58,274 nucleotides of DNA. Source: Betaproteobacteria bacterium (GTDB lineage: Bacteria; Pseudomonadota; Gammaproteobacteria; Burkholderiales; Casimicrobiaceae). The stretch lies in the NCBI GenBank assembly GCA_016192065.1, contig JACPUX010000005.1, forward strand, positions 1 through 58,274, written 5' to 3'. The notes under the pieces were generated by a model. It was given only the letters and a program-made list of their open reading frames with translations, did no database searches and was not told the DNA's origin. Shown in pieces: positions 34,413 to 43,700 of the stretch (the stretch's first letter is position 1; every line of letters starts with the position of its first letter). The position numbers and the translations under genes were made by a program.

Positions 34413-36065
34413 ATGACCGCTTTCGATTTCACCACCCTGTTGCGGGGCGATCTGCCGATCCGGGACGTGGCGGCGGGTGAAGCCATCTTCGAAATGGGCG
34501 AAGAGGGCGACAAGATGTATGTGCTCGCCCAGGGCGAGGCGCAGATTCGCGCCGGCAGCGTGGTGCTCGACACCGTGCGCTCAGGCGGGGTACTTGGCGA
34601 AATGGCGCTCCTGGACGATGAGCGGCGCAGCGCCGCGGCGGTTGCGCTGCAACCTTGTCGCCTGATTGCCATCGACAAGCCCACGCTCTTGAGGCTCATC
34701 GCCGAAGAGCCGCGCCTGGCCATCGAGCTGGCGCGCCTGGGGGTGCATCGCCTGCGCGCCATGGATTTCCTGGCCCAGCACGACGCGCTCACCCGCCTGC
34801 CCAACCGGCTGCTTTTTCAGGAGAAGATCCATCGCGCCAGGAAACGCGCCCAGCGCAGCGGCGGGGGTTTTGGCGTACTTTTCGTCAATCTCGACTTCTT
34901 CAAGAACATCAATGATTCCCTGGGCTACGCCGCCGGCGATGATCTGCTTTGCGCCGTGGCCGAGCGCTTGCGCGGGCGGCTCGACGAACTCGACACCCTG
35001 GCGCGCCTGGGCGCCGACGAATTCGCCGTGCTCATCGAAGGCGGCGCGCCGGGGCAGCAATTGGCCAGCGCGGCGCAGGCGCTGCTCGAAGCCTTGGGCC
35101 AGGCTTTTGCGGTGGCCGGGCAAGAGCTTTTTTTGTCGGCGAGCATCGGCATCTCCTGCTACCCCGAAGACGGCGAGGACGAACAAACGCTGCTCGCCCA
35201 TGCTGATGCCGCCGTGCATCGCGCCAAGGAGCGCGGGCGCAACCAGTACGCTTTTTTCTCCGCCGAACTCAACACCCTCGCGCGCGAGGCGCTCACCCTC
35301 AAGAGCAACCTGCGCCAGGCGATCGAGAAGCGTGAATTCGTGCTCTATTACCAGCCACGTGTTTCCCCCGAGACGCGGCGCGTCCTCGGCGTGGAGGCGC
35401 TGATCCGCTGGCGCCATCCAGTGCTGGGGCTGGTGCCGCCCTCGAAGTTCATTCCCTTGGCGGAACAGACCGGGCTCATCGAGCTCATCGGCGACTGGGT
35501 GCTGGAAACCGCATGCGCGCAACGTGCGGCCTGGACGGCGGCGGGGCAGCCGCCTTTTCGCGTGGCGGTGAATTTGTCTTTGCGCCAATTGGCCGCCCGC
35601 GACCTCGAAGCGCGCGTCGTCGAGTTGCTTGCCAACCATCGTCTCGCTCCCCAGGAACTGGAGCTTGAAATCACCGAAAGTGTGCTCATGGAAGACCCCG
35701 CCGGCGCCATGAACGTATTGAAGAAGCTGCGTGCGCGCGGCATCGGCATCGCGCTGGACGACTTCGGCACCGAGTATTCCTCGCTTTCCTACCTCAAACA
35801 TTTTCCGCTCGACTTCATGAAAATCGACCAATCCTTCGTGCGCGGCATCCCGCAGGACAGCGACGACGTGGCCATCACCCGCACCGTGCTCACCCTGGCC
35901 CGCAACCTAGGCCTGCACGTCATCGCCGAGGGCGTGGAAACCCAAGCCCAGTTTGAGTTCCTGCGCGAACTCTCCTGCGACGAAGTGCAAGGCTATTGGA
36001 TCAGCCGCCCCCTGCCGGTGGAGGAACTGGAGCGCTTCCTGGCGAACCAGGACGGAGCGGCGTGA
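34413..36065 (+). CDS. cNMP-binding / GGDEF / EAL protein, probable c-di-GMP phosphodiesterase
   Basis: A 550-residue soluble protein. A cyclic-nucleotide-binding domain (about 8-110; GEEGDKMYVLAQGEAQI, LGEMALLDDERRSAAA) precedes a GGDEF domain with two lesions: the metal Asp of the xDLD motif is Asn159 (VNLDFFK), and the signature is GADEF at 200-204. Diguanylate cyclase activity is therefore unlikely. The EAL domain keeps EAL at 328-330, ITES, DDFGT at 449-453, K470 and AEGVE at 505-509, so c-di-GMP hydrolysis is expected. The stop overlaps the next start (GTGA). Confidence 0.92.
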   Translation: MTAFDFTTLLRGDLPIRDVAAGEAIFEMGEEGDKMYVLAQGEAQIRAGSVVLDTVRSGGVLGEMALLDDERRSAAAVALQPCRLIAIDKPTLLRLIAEEPRLAIELARLGVHRLRAMDFLAQHDALTRLPNRLLFQEKIHRARKRAQRSGGGFGVLFVNLDFFKNINDSLGYAAGDDLLCAVAERLRGRLDELDTLARLGADEFAVLIEGGAPGQQLASAAQALLEALGQAFAVAGQELFLSASIGISCYPEDGEDEQTLLAHADAAVHRAKERGRNQYAFFSAELNTLAREALTLKSNLRQAIEKREFVLYYQPRVSPETRRVLGVEALIRWRHPVLGLVPPSKFIPLAEQTGLIELIGDWVLETACAQRAAWTAAGQPPFRVAVNLSLRQLAARDLEARVVELLANHRLAPQELELEITESVLMEDPAGAMNVLKKLRARGIGIALDDFGTEYSSLSYLKHFPLDFMKIDQSFVRGIPQDSDDVAITRTVLTLARNLGLHVIAEGVETQAQFEFLRELSCDEVQGYWISRPLPVEELERFLANQDGAA

Positions 36066-37867
36066 GCGGTCCGCCGCAGTCCGCTGGCGGTGGCACGCGC
36101 CGGTCCTTTCATGTGCTACTGGCGCTGCTGCTGAGTCTGGTGCTGGGGTTGGACCTGACCGGAGCCCTGGCGCCCCTGCATCACGCGAGCTTCGATGGCC
36201 TGTCGCGCTCCATGCGCGCCTACACCTGGCATCGCGTCGCGCTCGAACCCGTGGTGGTGGGCATGGACGACGCCTATGTCGATGCCCGACGCGAGCCGCT
36301 GGCGCTGATGCATGAAGACCTCGCGCTTTTCTTCGATGCCCTGCGTCTGGGGGGCGCGCGTGCCGTGGGCGTGGACATCATCCTGCCGCAGAAAAGCGCC
36401 CGTTTGCTCACCCGTCGCGACCAGCCGGAGTTCCAGTACGACATCGCGCTATTGAAGTCGCTGCACGCCGCGGGGCGCGAAATGGACATCTACCTCGGCG
36501 CCACCTGGGAGCCCGGGCCGCGGCGCTTTCGGCCGATACTCATCGATTTCCTGGCCGCCGCGCGGGGCGGGCACGAACGCTCGCCGCTGGCTTCGGTGCT
36601 GATCTGCCCCGACGAAGACGGCGTGGTGCGCAGCCTGCCCGGCGGCGCCTGCCAGCCCGCCAAAGGCCCGCTGCCACTGTCCTTTGCTCTGGCCGGCGTG
36701 GCGCAGCAGGAAGGCGGCTGGCGCGGCATCGACTTTAGCCTGGGCGCCCCCCTCGAGCCCTTGGCTTTTGCGCAAGTGATTGCCTGGGCCAAGGGCGGCG
36801 AAGTCGATCGCCTGCAACAAGCGTTTGCCGGCCGGGTAGTGCTGCTGGGTTCCATCCTGCGCTTCGAAGACCGCCTGCGCTCGCCGCTGCCCTTGCTCGC
36901 CGCAGAGCCCGATGCCTTGTCCGTGCCGGGGGTGCTGCTGCATGCGCAGATGTTGCGCACCCTGGCCACGGGCGGCGGCATCAAGCCGGTGCCGACCGCG
37001 CTGCTGCTGTTCCTTGGCGTCCTGGCCACCCTACCGGCGTTGCTCCCGCGGTTTTCGGCGGCGAGCCTGGCGAGTTTGGCTGTGCTCTTGGCCCTGGCCC
37101 TGGGCGGGGTATGGGCCTGGCAAAGCGGGTACTTCTTCTCGCCGGTGATGCCGGCCTTGTTGCTGATTTTGGCGTATGTCGCCCGCGCTGGCTTCGATTA
37201 CTGGCGGGTGGAACGAGAGCGGCGTTTCCTCAAGCGCTCCTTCGAAGGTTTCGTCAGCCCGCAGGTGCTCAAGGCGCTGATCGATGGCCGCGTCGCCCCC
37301 GACCGGCGCGGCGAAGCCGTTTCCGTGGCGGTGCTCTTCGCCGACATCCGCGGCTTCACCACCCTGGCCGTGCAACGCCCGCCCCGGGAGATCTTCACCC
37401 TGCTCAACGCCTACCTCGCGCGCATGACCGAGGCCATACACGCTCACCGCGGCACCATCGACAAGTTCATCGGCGACGGCATCATGGTGGTGTTCGGCTA
37501 CCCGGAAGCCAGTGAAAAGCCCGCCGCCGAGGCGCTGGACGCCGGCCGCGCCATGCTGGCGGCGGTGGAGGAGTTTAACCTCAGTCATGCCGGCGCACCC
37601 CTGCGCATCGGCATCGGCGTACACTGTGGCGAAGTGCTGGCCGGCGCGGTGGGGTCGGCGGCGCGCTACGAGTTCACGGTGATCGGCGATGCCGTCAACG
37701 TTGCGGCACGGCTCGAAGAACTAACCAAGGACTTGCGGCAACTCATGGTGGTGTCGCGGCTCGCCTGGGAATCTGCCGGCGAGCCTGCGGGTTTTGTGCC
37801 TCTAGGCACGCGCGCGGTGCGCGGCCGGGGCGAAATCGAGCTGATGGGATTCGGTGAGCAGCCATGA
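36062..37867 (+). CDS. CHASE2-domain class III adenylate cyclase
   Basis: A 601-residue membrane protein starting at GTG 36062, overlapping the EAL gene stop. One N-terminal helix (about 15-35), an extracytoplasmic CHASE2 sensor (about 40-300; GMDDAYVDARREP, VGVDIILPQKS), three helices (about 305-375), then a class III cyclase. Metal ligands are D428 in FADIRGF and D472 in KFIGDG. K468 and T539 (FTVIGD) are the adenine-selecting pair, and N546/R550 complete the site. It should make cAMP, not cGMP, in response to an unknown periplasmic signal. Confidence 0.92.
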   Translation: MSGPPQSAGGGTRRSFHVLLALLLSLVLGLDLTGALAPLHHASFDGLSRSMRAYTWHRVALEPVVVGMDDAYVDARREPLALMHEDLALFFDALRLGGARAVGVDIILPQKSARLLTRRDQPEFQYDIALLKSLHAAGREMDIYLGATWEPGPRRFRPILIDFLAAARGGHERSPLASVLICPDEDGVVRSLPGGACQPAKGPLPLSFALAGVAQQEGGWRGIDFSLGAPLEPLAFAQVIAWAKGGEVDRLQQAFAGRVVLLGSILRFEDRLRSPLPLLAAEPDALSVPGVLLHAQMLRTLATGGGIKPVPTALLLFLGVLATLPALLPRFSAASLASLAVLLALALGGVWAWQSGYFFSPVMPALLLILAYVARAGFDYWRVERERRFLKRSFEGFVSPQVLKALIDGRVAPDRRGEAVSVAVLFADIRGFTTLAVQRPPREIFTLLNAYLARMTEAIHAHRGTIDKFIGDGIMVVFGYPEASEKPAAEALDAGRAMLAAVEEFNLSHAGAPLRIGIGVHCGEVLAGAVGSAARYEFTVIGDAVNVAARLEELTKDLRQLMVVSRLAWESAGEPAGFVPLGTRAVRGRGEIELMGFGEQP

Positions 37868-38856
37868 CAAGAGCTAATCCAGTAACAACCTCCACGTTCG
37901 CTTCTTCGCTCCGGCTCGGCGCTTGCGGGGGACAGGCCGAGGCGGGGGGCGCCGTCTCCATCCGCAATGTCAGACGCCCGATCGCAAGCGTCAACGCGCC
38001 CGAGTTTTCTGCCGCCAGTTTGTTGGGCGCGGCGAACCTCATGCTGTTCCTGCTTCTGGCCTTCGTGGTCGGTATCACCCGTGCCGCGGAACCCGTGGGC
38101 ATGGTGCTCGACGTCGTCGGTCCGGTGCAGTTCATCAAACCCGCCACGCAGGATGTGACCATGTTCACCGCGCTCCAACCCGGTGCCGAAGTCGGCCTGG
38201 GGCGCGGCGCCAAGCTGGTGGCTACACTCTATGCCAAGGGTGCCGAGCTGAGCTTCACCGGCCCGGCGCGGCTGCACGTGAAAGCCGGCAGCATTGACAT
38301 CGTTTACGGCGCCAAACCCCAGGAACGGCTGCTGCAAGCCCAGCAGGTACAGGCTTCCACTCAAGGCATCGCGCGGCGCCAGCAGCAGGCGGCGATCAGC
38401 ATGCGCAACCTCGACCCCATGGTGGCGCCCGCGCACCAGAGCGCCGTGCGCGAGACCAACCCGGAATTCGTGTTTTCCTCCAACCTGGAGGGACTCTTCC
38501 TTGGGGTGTACGACCAGGAAGGGCACTTGGTCGCCAAAGAAAAACTCCGGGCCGGTGGCAGCCAGCGCCTAGGCTCCGAGCGAGCCCTGAAGCGCGGCGA
38601 AAGTTACGTCTGGACTATTCTCGAAGACGACGACACGCCTAAAACGCCGACCCGCAAGACCTTCCGCGTGCTCCATGAAGACGAAGTCCGCCTGGCCGAT
38701 TCGAGCCGCCCCACGAGCAGTGCCAGCGTGGCCCAATGGGCACTCTACGCCGGCCTTCTGGAAAATCTCTGGCTCAGGGCGGAAGCCAAGGTGATCTGGG
38801 TGCGCCTGTCGCAAGAGCGCCCGGGCGATCCGATGTTGGCGCGCTTCGCACATTAG
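37864..38856 (+). CDS. FecR-like membrane-anchored protein
   Basis: A 330-residue product overlapping the cyclase gene by ATGA. After about 50 hydrophilic residues a membrane helix (LMLFLLLAFVVGITRA) leads to a FecR-like beta domain (VGPVQFIKPATQDVTMFTALQPGAEVGLGRGAKL, broken here as read; key features are the gly-rich turns). A charged, partly helical C-terminus follows. FecR-domain proteins are frequent partners of CHASE2 cyclases and may transmit the periplasmic signal. The membrane helix is set further in than usual, so the true start may lie downstream. Confidence 0.72.
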   Translation: MTRANPVTTSTFASSLRLGACGGQAEAGGAVSIRNVRRPIASVNAPEFSAASLLGAANLMLFLLLAFVVGITRAAEPVGMVLDVVGPVQFIKPATQDVTMFTALQPGAEVGLGRGAKLVATLYAKGAELSFTGPARLHVKAGSIDIVYGAKPQERLLQAQQVQASTQGIARRQQQAAISMRNLDPMVAPAHQSAVRETNPEFVFSSNLEGLFLGVYDQEGHLVAKEKLRAGGSQRLGSERALKRGESYVWTILEDDDTPKTPTRKTFRVLHEDEVRLADSSRPTSSASVAQWALYAGLLENLWLRAEAKVIWVRLSQERPGDPMLARFAH

Positions 38857-39299
38857 GCGGGGGCAGCGCGTACAGAGGCTGCCCATCCGCGGTCGCCAAG
38901 ACCGGGCGCGAGCACTCGTGCGCAAAAGGTAGGCTAAAACCGGTGAAATGTTCGCGATGAAACGAAGCCGATGGCGCGGGCGGGGCGCCCTGACGTTGCG
39001 ATGCAACATCAACGCCGGGTTTTCCAGCCCCAAAATCTGCCGCACCATGCTCACGCGACCTTGCAGTCTGGCAGCGCAACGGTGAAACAGAAGATGTTCG
39101 GCGCGGCGTCTTTCGAGACGCGTCGGCATTCCGGCTGATCGACGACGGCGATTTGGAAGTGGCGGCCTGGAGTGCCGCGAGGGCTAACCGCCTGCCCGCA
39201 ATGACGCCTGGAAGACATCAACTGGTCATCCACTTGCCGATGCATTCCAGTCGAACGCCCCTATAATGCGGAACACGACTTGGCGGATGGACTGCAAAA
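38857..39299. other. Intergenic region ending in a promoter-like TATAAT
   Basis: No gene is supported. A perfect -10 hexamer TATAAT at 39262-39267 lies 32 bases before the next start codon. No good -35 is found at 16-18 bases. The rest holds several GC-rich short repeats without clear structure. Confidence 0.45.
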
Positions 39300-39569
39300 A
39301 TGAAAAAGACCGACCTGGAAAAACTCAAGGGCATGAAAATCGACGGCCGGTTGAAGCACGCCAGCACGCCCGGCCGTTTCGGCGCTGCGGCGGCGACCGC
39401 GACGAACCGGCGTGAACAGCGCGAACTGGAGCGGGCGCAAGGCCTGGTGCCCTTCGCCGTCAAGCTCGACGGCGAATTGGTGAAGCGGGTCCAGGCCATG
39501 GCGATGGAGCGTCAGATCGGGTTGAACGAAATCGTCGGAGAGCTGCTGTTGAAGGGACTGAGGGGCTAA
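39300..39569 (+). CDS. Small conserved-type hypothetical protein
   Basis: An 89-residue, basic protein. The N-terminal 45 residues are charged and probably disordered (KKTDLEKLKGMKIDGRLKH). The C-terminal half reads LVPFAVKLDGELVKRVQAMA then QIGLNEIVGELLLKGL, like a degenerate ribbon-helix-helix, so DNA binding is possible. A perfect TATAAT lies just upstream. No partner gene is adjacent, and the function is unknown. Confidence 0.65.
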   Translation: MKKTDLEKLKGMKIDGRLKHASTPGRFGAAAATATNRREQRELERAQGLVPFAVKLDGELVKRVQAMAMERQIGLNEIVGELLLKGLRG

Positions 39570-39957
39570 GTTCTCAGTGAATGGTCGCGGGTCTTGTCCA
39601 GCATGAGTTCGATCTGATATTGCCCCTCGCCCTGGGGTGTCGGCGTCCTCAGTCAACCGTGGGTGGGTGGCGCGGGCCGCTCCTGCCGTTGTCATCCGGG
39701 CAAGAGCCACAGCGAGGGGCGCGCGCTCACTGTTTGACGGCGTTAATCGAGGCCTTCGGCTTGTCCAGGCCGGGCCAGATGCCGAATAAACTCGCCGTGG
39801 CGCCAGCCGTATCTTTCTCCCGGAATGCGCATTCAATTCGACCGCGGCCCCTTTGTTCGCTTTGTTGCTTTTGTTGTTGTTCTTTGTTGTTGCCTTTATT
39901 GGTTTGTTGCACGCATGTTGCAGGCGCGGCGACAGTGCTGTTCCTGGCGCTGCTCCT
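39570..39957. other. Intergenic region with a TTG-rich low-complexity tract
   Basis: At 39850-39910 the plus strand is a run of TTG/TTTG units (CAA-rich on the other strand), sharply unlike the surrounding GC-rich DNA. A 61-codon minus-strand frame (39727-39912) crosses it and would encode a Gln/Asn-rich start, but there is no ribosome-binding site. I see no supported gene. Confidence 0.4.
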
Positions 39958-40536
39958 TTAGCGATTCACCGGCTGTGCCGCCTGGGCGGCGGCCTGGTGA
40001 TGCTTGCGCAATTGCTCGCGCCAGTCAGTCCAGTCCTGGGGCTTGCCGGTGGCAAAGCGGGTTTGCAGATTGGCAAGCACCCGGGGCCAGGCGCGTTCGA
40101 AATAGGCTCGCGCCTTGGGCCATTCGCCGCTGTCACCCCAGCCGAGATGGCTGAGGGTCAGACGGGTATCGTTACCTTCTTGCGCGAAACGCAGGATGAC
40201 CACAGTTCGCTGCCGCCGCGCTTCAGGCAGGCTGGGTGGCGCATTCCAGGTGAAGGAGAAAAGCCGCTCCGGGTCCACGGCCAGCACCTTCATGTCGTCA
40301 GCGCCTTGCCAACCGGGTGGCGCGTAGGGGTCCATGATGATGGTGTAGGCCCCGTCGGGCCTCGCCTCCACCCGCGCCTCAGGGGCGAAAAACTCCACCA
40401 CGCCGTCGCTGGTGGTCCAGGCGCGCCAGACTGCCGCGAGCGGAGCCTTGACGGTCACGGCCAGTTCAATGCCCGTCTCAGCGGCCTGTGCCGACAGGCA
40501 AGCCATAGCGAAGACGGCAAGCAGTAATCGTTGCAT
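39958..40536 (-). CDS. Exported SRPBCC-domain protein (AHSA1-like)
   Basis: A 192-residue protein with a signal peptide (MQRLLLAVFAMACLSAQAA). The mature part is a START/SRPBCC helix-grip domain of the AHSA1 type: VTVKAPLAAVWRAWTTSDGVVEFF, then RLFSFTWNAPPSLP, TRLTLSHLGWGDSGEW and a C-terminal helix ending FATGKP. Such domains bind hydrophobic ligands. Export to the periplasm is uncommon for AHSA1 proteins. It has no operon partner and diverges from the giant repeat gene. Confidence 0.82.
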   Translation of the reverse strand: MQRLLLAVFAMACLSAQAAETGIELAVTVKAPLAAVWRAWTTSDGVVEFFAPEARVEARPDGAYTIIMDPYAPPGWQGADDMKVLAVDPERLFSFTWNAPPSLPEARRQRTVVILRFAQEGNDTRLTLSHLGWGDSGEWPKARAYFERAWPRVLANLQTRFATGKPQDWTDWREQLRKHHQAAAQAAQPVNR

Positions 40537-40664
40537 TGCAGCACCCCCAGGGTTGTTGGTCCGATCGACTTTAGGGGCTGGGCGGGCAGGGCGTCAAGGG
40601 CGCAAAAAAACCGACTTCAACTGCGGTTTATGATCGAAGAGTTCGCGCTTGCATCGCCTGCTGA

Positions 40665-40670
40665 TATACT
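40665..40670 (+). promoter_or_regulatory. Candidate -10 element for the giant repeat gene
   Basis: TATACT, 5 of 6 to consensus, 34 bases before ATG 40704. The best -35 at 17 bases is TTCGCG (weak), so an activator may be needed. Confidence 0.4.
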
Positions 40671-40703
40671 CGCCCGGCAAATATCTTCCCGGGGGGGATC
40701 CTC

Positions 40704-43700
40704 ATGTTCCGCATGGCCTGTTCACAGGCGCGCGCCGTGGTGCGCGCCGTTGGCGTTCTTTTGACCCTTGCTGCCGGTGCGGCGGCGGGGACCACGACCA
40801 TCAATCACCAGTACTCGCCGGCGACGATCAATCCCGGGGATATCTCGCGCTACACCATTACCATCGGCAACTCGGCGACGGTCCCGCTGCTCAACGCCGC
40901 GGTCACGGTGATCTTTCCCGTGCAAACCACCATCGCGGCCACGCCGAACGTCAGCAATGGTTGTGGTTTTGCCGGCGTTACCGCAACGGCCGGGGACAAC
41001 AAAGTGGTGCTGACCGGCGGCACCATCGCGCAGCGCGTCGGGGTCACCGATGGTCAGTGTTCCTTCCAAGTCGACGTCACCGCCACGGCTCCGGGCAACT
41101 GGGTGGCCACGATTCCCGCCAACACCACGCCCGATCCGCTGACCAGCGGCTATCGCGCCGAAGAGAACAGTGTGGCGATATTCAATACCACGCCGGCCAA
41201 TGCCACGCTGTCGGTGTCCACGCTCAATCCTCCCACCGGAGCGAAAACCTTTTCACCGTCCTCGGTGCGCGCAGGGGACGCCACGACGCTCCAGATCGTT
41301 TTGACCAACCCGAACACGGGCGCAACCATTCCATTGACCGTCTTGACCGACAACCTGCCGCTGCTCGGAGTCAATCAGATGACGGTCGCCAACCCGGCGG
41401 ACACCAACGTGAGCTGCAATGGCACCGGTGCGGTGCCCGGTAGTCTGAGCGCAACACCCGGCGCGGCGAGTTTCAGCTACACCGGGGGCACCCTGGGCTA
41501 CAACGCCGGCGGCAATGCCTCGTGCACGCTCACCGTTCGGGTGGTGGTTCCCGGGCTCAGCGGTACCAGCCAGGTGTTCACCAATAGTCTTGCCTCCGGC
41601 GCCATAGGCAATACGCGAGCGCTCACCAGCCCGGCGTTTTCGGGCAATCTCACGGTGCAAACGCCCATAGGCCTGAGCAAATCGTTTTCGCCGACCACCG
41701 TTTCGTCCGGGCAAGCGTCGCTTATGACCCTGACGCTTTCCAACTTGAGCACCGGCAATCCGCTGACCATCACCAGCTTCACCGATGCGATGCCGGCGGC
41801 GCTGCGCGTGTTGGATACGACCAGCGTGCCGGTGGCCGCTCCGGCGAATCCCGCCGTGGTCTGCACCGGCACGGGCGCTGCCAATGGCAGCCTCACCGCG
41901 GTTGAAGGCAGCAGCAGCGTTAGCTTGGCCGGTGCAACGGCGGGTCCGTCGGGCGCGTGCACGATTACGGCGTATGTGACTTCGAATGTCGATGGCACGC
42001 ACACCAACTCCATCCCGTTGGGGGCGGTCAGCAATCCCGCGGGGCACACCAGTCCCGCGGCGAGCGCCGGTTTGACGGTCAATGCGCAAATCACCATTGC
42101 CAAGACGGCCGCACCCACCAATGTGGCGCCAGGGCAATGGACGACCTTCACGGTCACCCTCAACAACTGGTCGGGCGCGCCGGTGACCGGCGTCACCTTC
42201 GTTGACAACCTGCCGCTCAACGGCGCCAATCAAATGGTGTTGGACACCTCCGCCGTGCCCAGCGCCGGTGCTTGCGGTGGAAGTTTCTTCAGCGATCTCG
42301 CCGGAACCGTGCCCTCGGTCGACGGCGATGCCGCGCTGGTTTGGAAGGGCACCCTGCCTGCCGGCGTGGCCGCAGCGCCGGGCGTCTGCACGCTCACCTT
42401 CCGGGCGCGTCTGCCGGCGACCGCGACCGCGGGGCTCACCTTCAGCAACCAACTGCCGACCAGCACTTCGGTCACCGGAACGGGCAGCGGCCCCGGCGGA
42501 CCGGGCAGTCCAGTGGTCAACACCAACAGCGCCACGCGCAACATCGTCGCGGTCTATTCCGCAGATATCGCCAAATCGTTTTCGCCGACGACGATCGCTC
42601 AGGGCGGAACTTCCCGCTTGCGAGTCACGATTTACAACCGCACGCTCAGTGCGCTCACCGGCATCAGTCTCGCCGATACGCTTCCCGCCGGCCTGACGCT
42701 GGCCGCCAATCCGAACGCCTCCACCAATTGCAGCGCCGGATCCGTGCAAGCCTTTCCGGGCGACACCGTCATCAACTTCACCGGCGGCACGGTCGCCGCT
42801 CGCCCGAATGGGTCGCAGGAGAGCAGTTGCTATTTCCAGGCTTACGTTACCGGCACGCTGGTGGGGGCCTATACCAACCAGATCACTTCCGGGACTATGA
42901 GTTCGGACCCCGGCACCAGCAATGGCAGCACCGTGAGCGCCGTGCTCAATATCTCTTCGGGCCTGGGCGCGGTGAAGAGTTTCAATCCCACTTCGGTAAC
43001 TCCTGGCGGGCGCTCGCGAGCGACCGTGACGGTGAGCAACAGCTCCAACGGCCAGCTCAGCAACGTCTCGATCAACGACAACACTTTTGGCAGCGGCCTG
43101 ACCGTCGCCAACCCCGCCGACGCAACCACCAATTGCGGCGGTAGCCCTTCCTTGGTGGCCAACCCCGGTGCCGCGAGCGCGCAGATGTTGGGCGCCGTGC
43201 TGCCCGCGGGCGCAAGTTGCAGTTTTTCTTTCGATGTACAAACCACCGGCAGCGGACCGTGGAGCAACACCATACCAATAGGCCAGGTGAGCAGCGCCGA
43301 AGGCCCCGCGAATACCGCGGCGGTGACCGCCACTCTGGGCGTGGCCACGGCTGCGATCAGCATCAACAAATCGTTCAACCCGGTATTCGTAACCGGCGGC
43401 TTGCCGTCCACGTTGACCATTGACGTGGTGAACAGCGCCTCGATCGCGATTCACGACGCCGGCTTTACCGACACCTTTCCGGTGGGCATGCAGGTCTACC
43501 CCGTGCCCAATGCCAGCACCAATTGCGCTGGCGGCACCGTCGGGGCCGTCGGTGGACAAGGGCAGGTCACGCTCTCCGGCGCCACCTTGGCGCCCAATGC
43601 CACCTGCCAGGTCTATGTCGATGTCACTTCGGTGATTTTCCTCAACCTCACCAATACCATTCCAGCGCAAGCCATCACCAGTGCGGAGGGTTATACCAAC

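Noticed and set aside
39727..39912. 61-codon minus-strand frame with a Gln/Asn-rich start
   Set aside because: No ribosome-binding site or recognised motif; the low-complexity tract alone explains the open frame.
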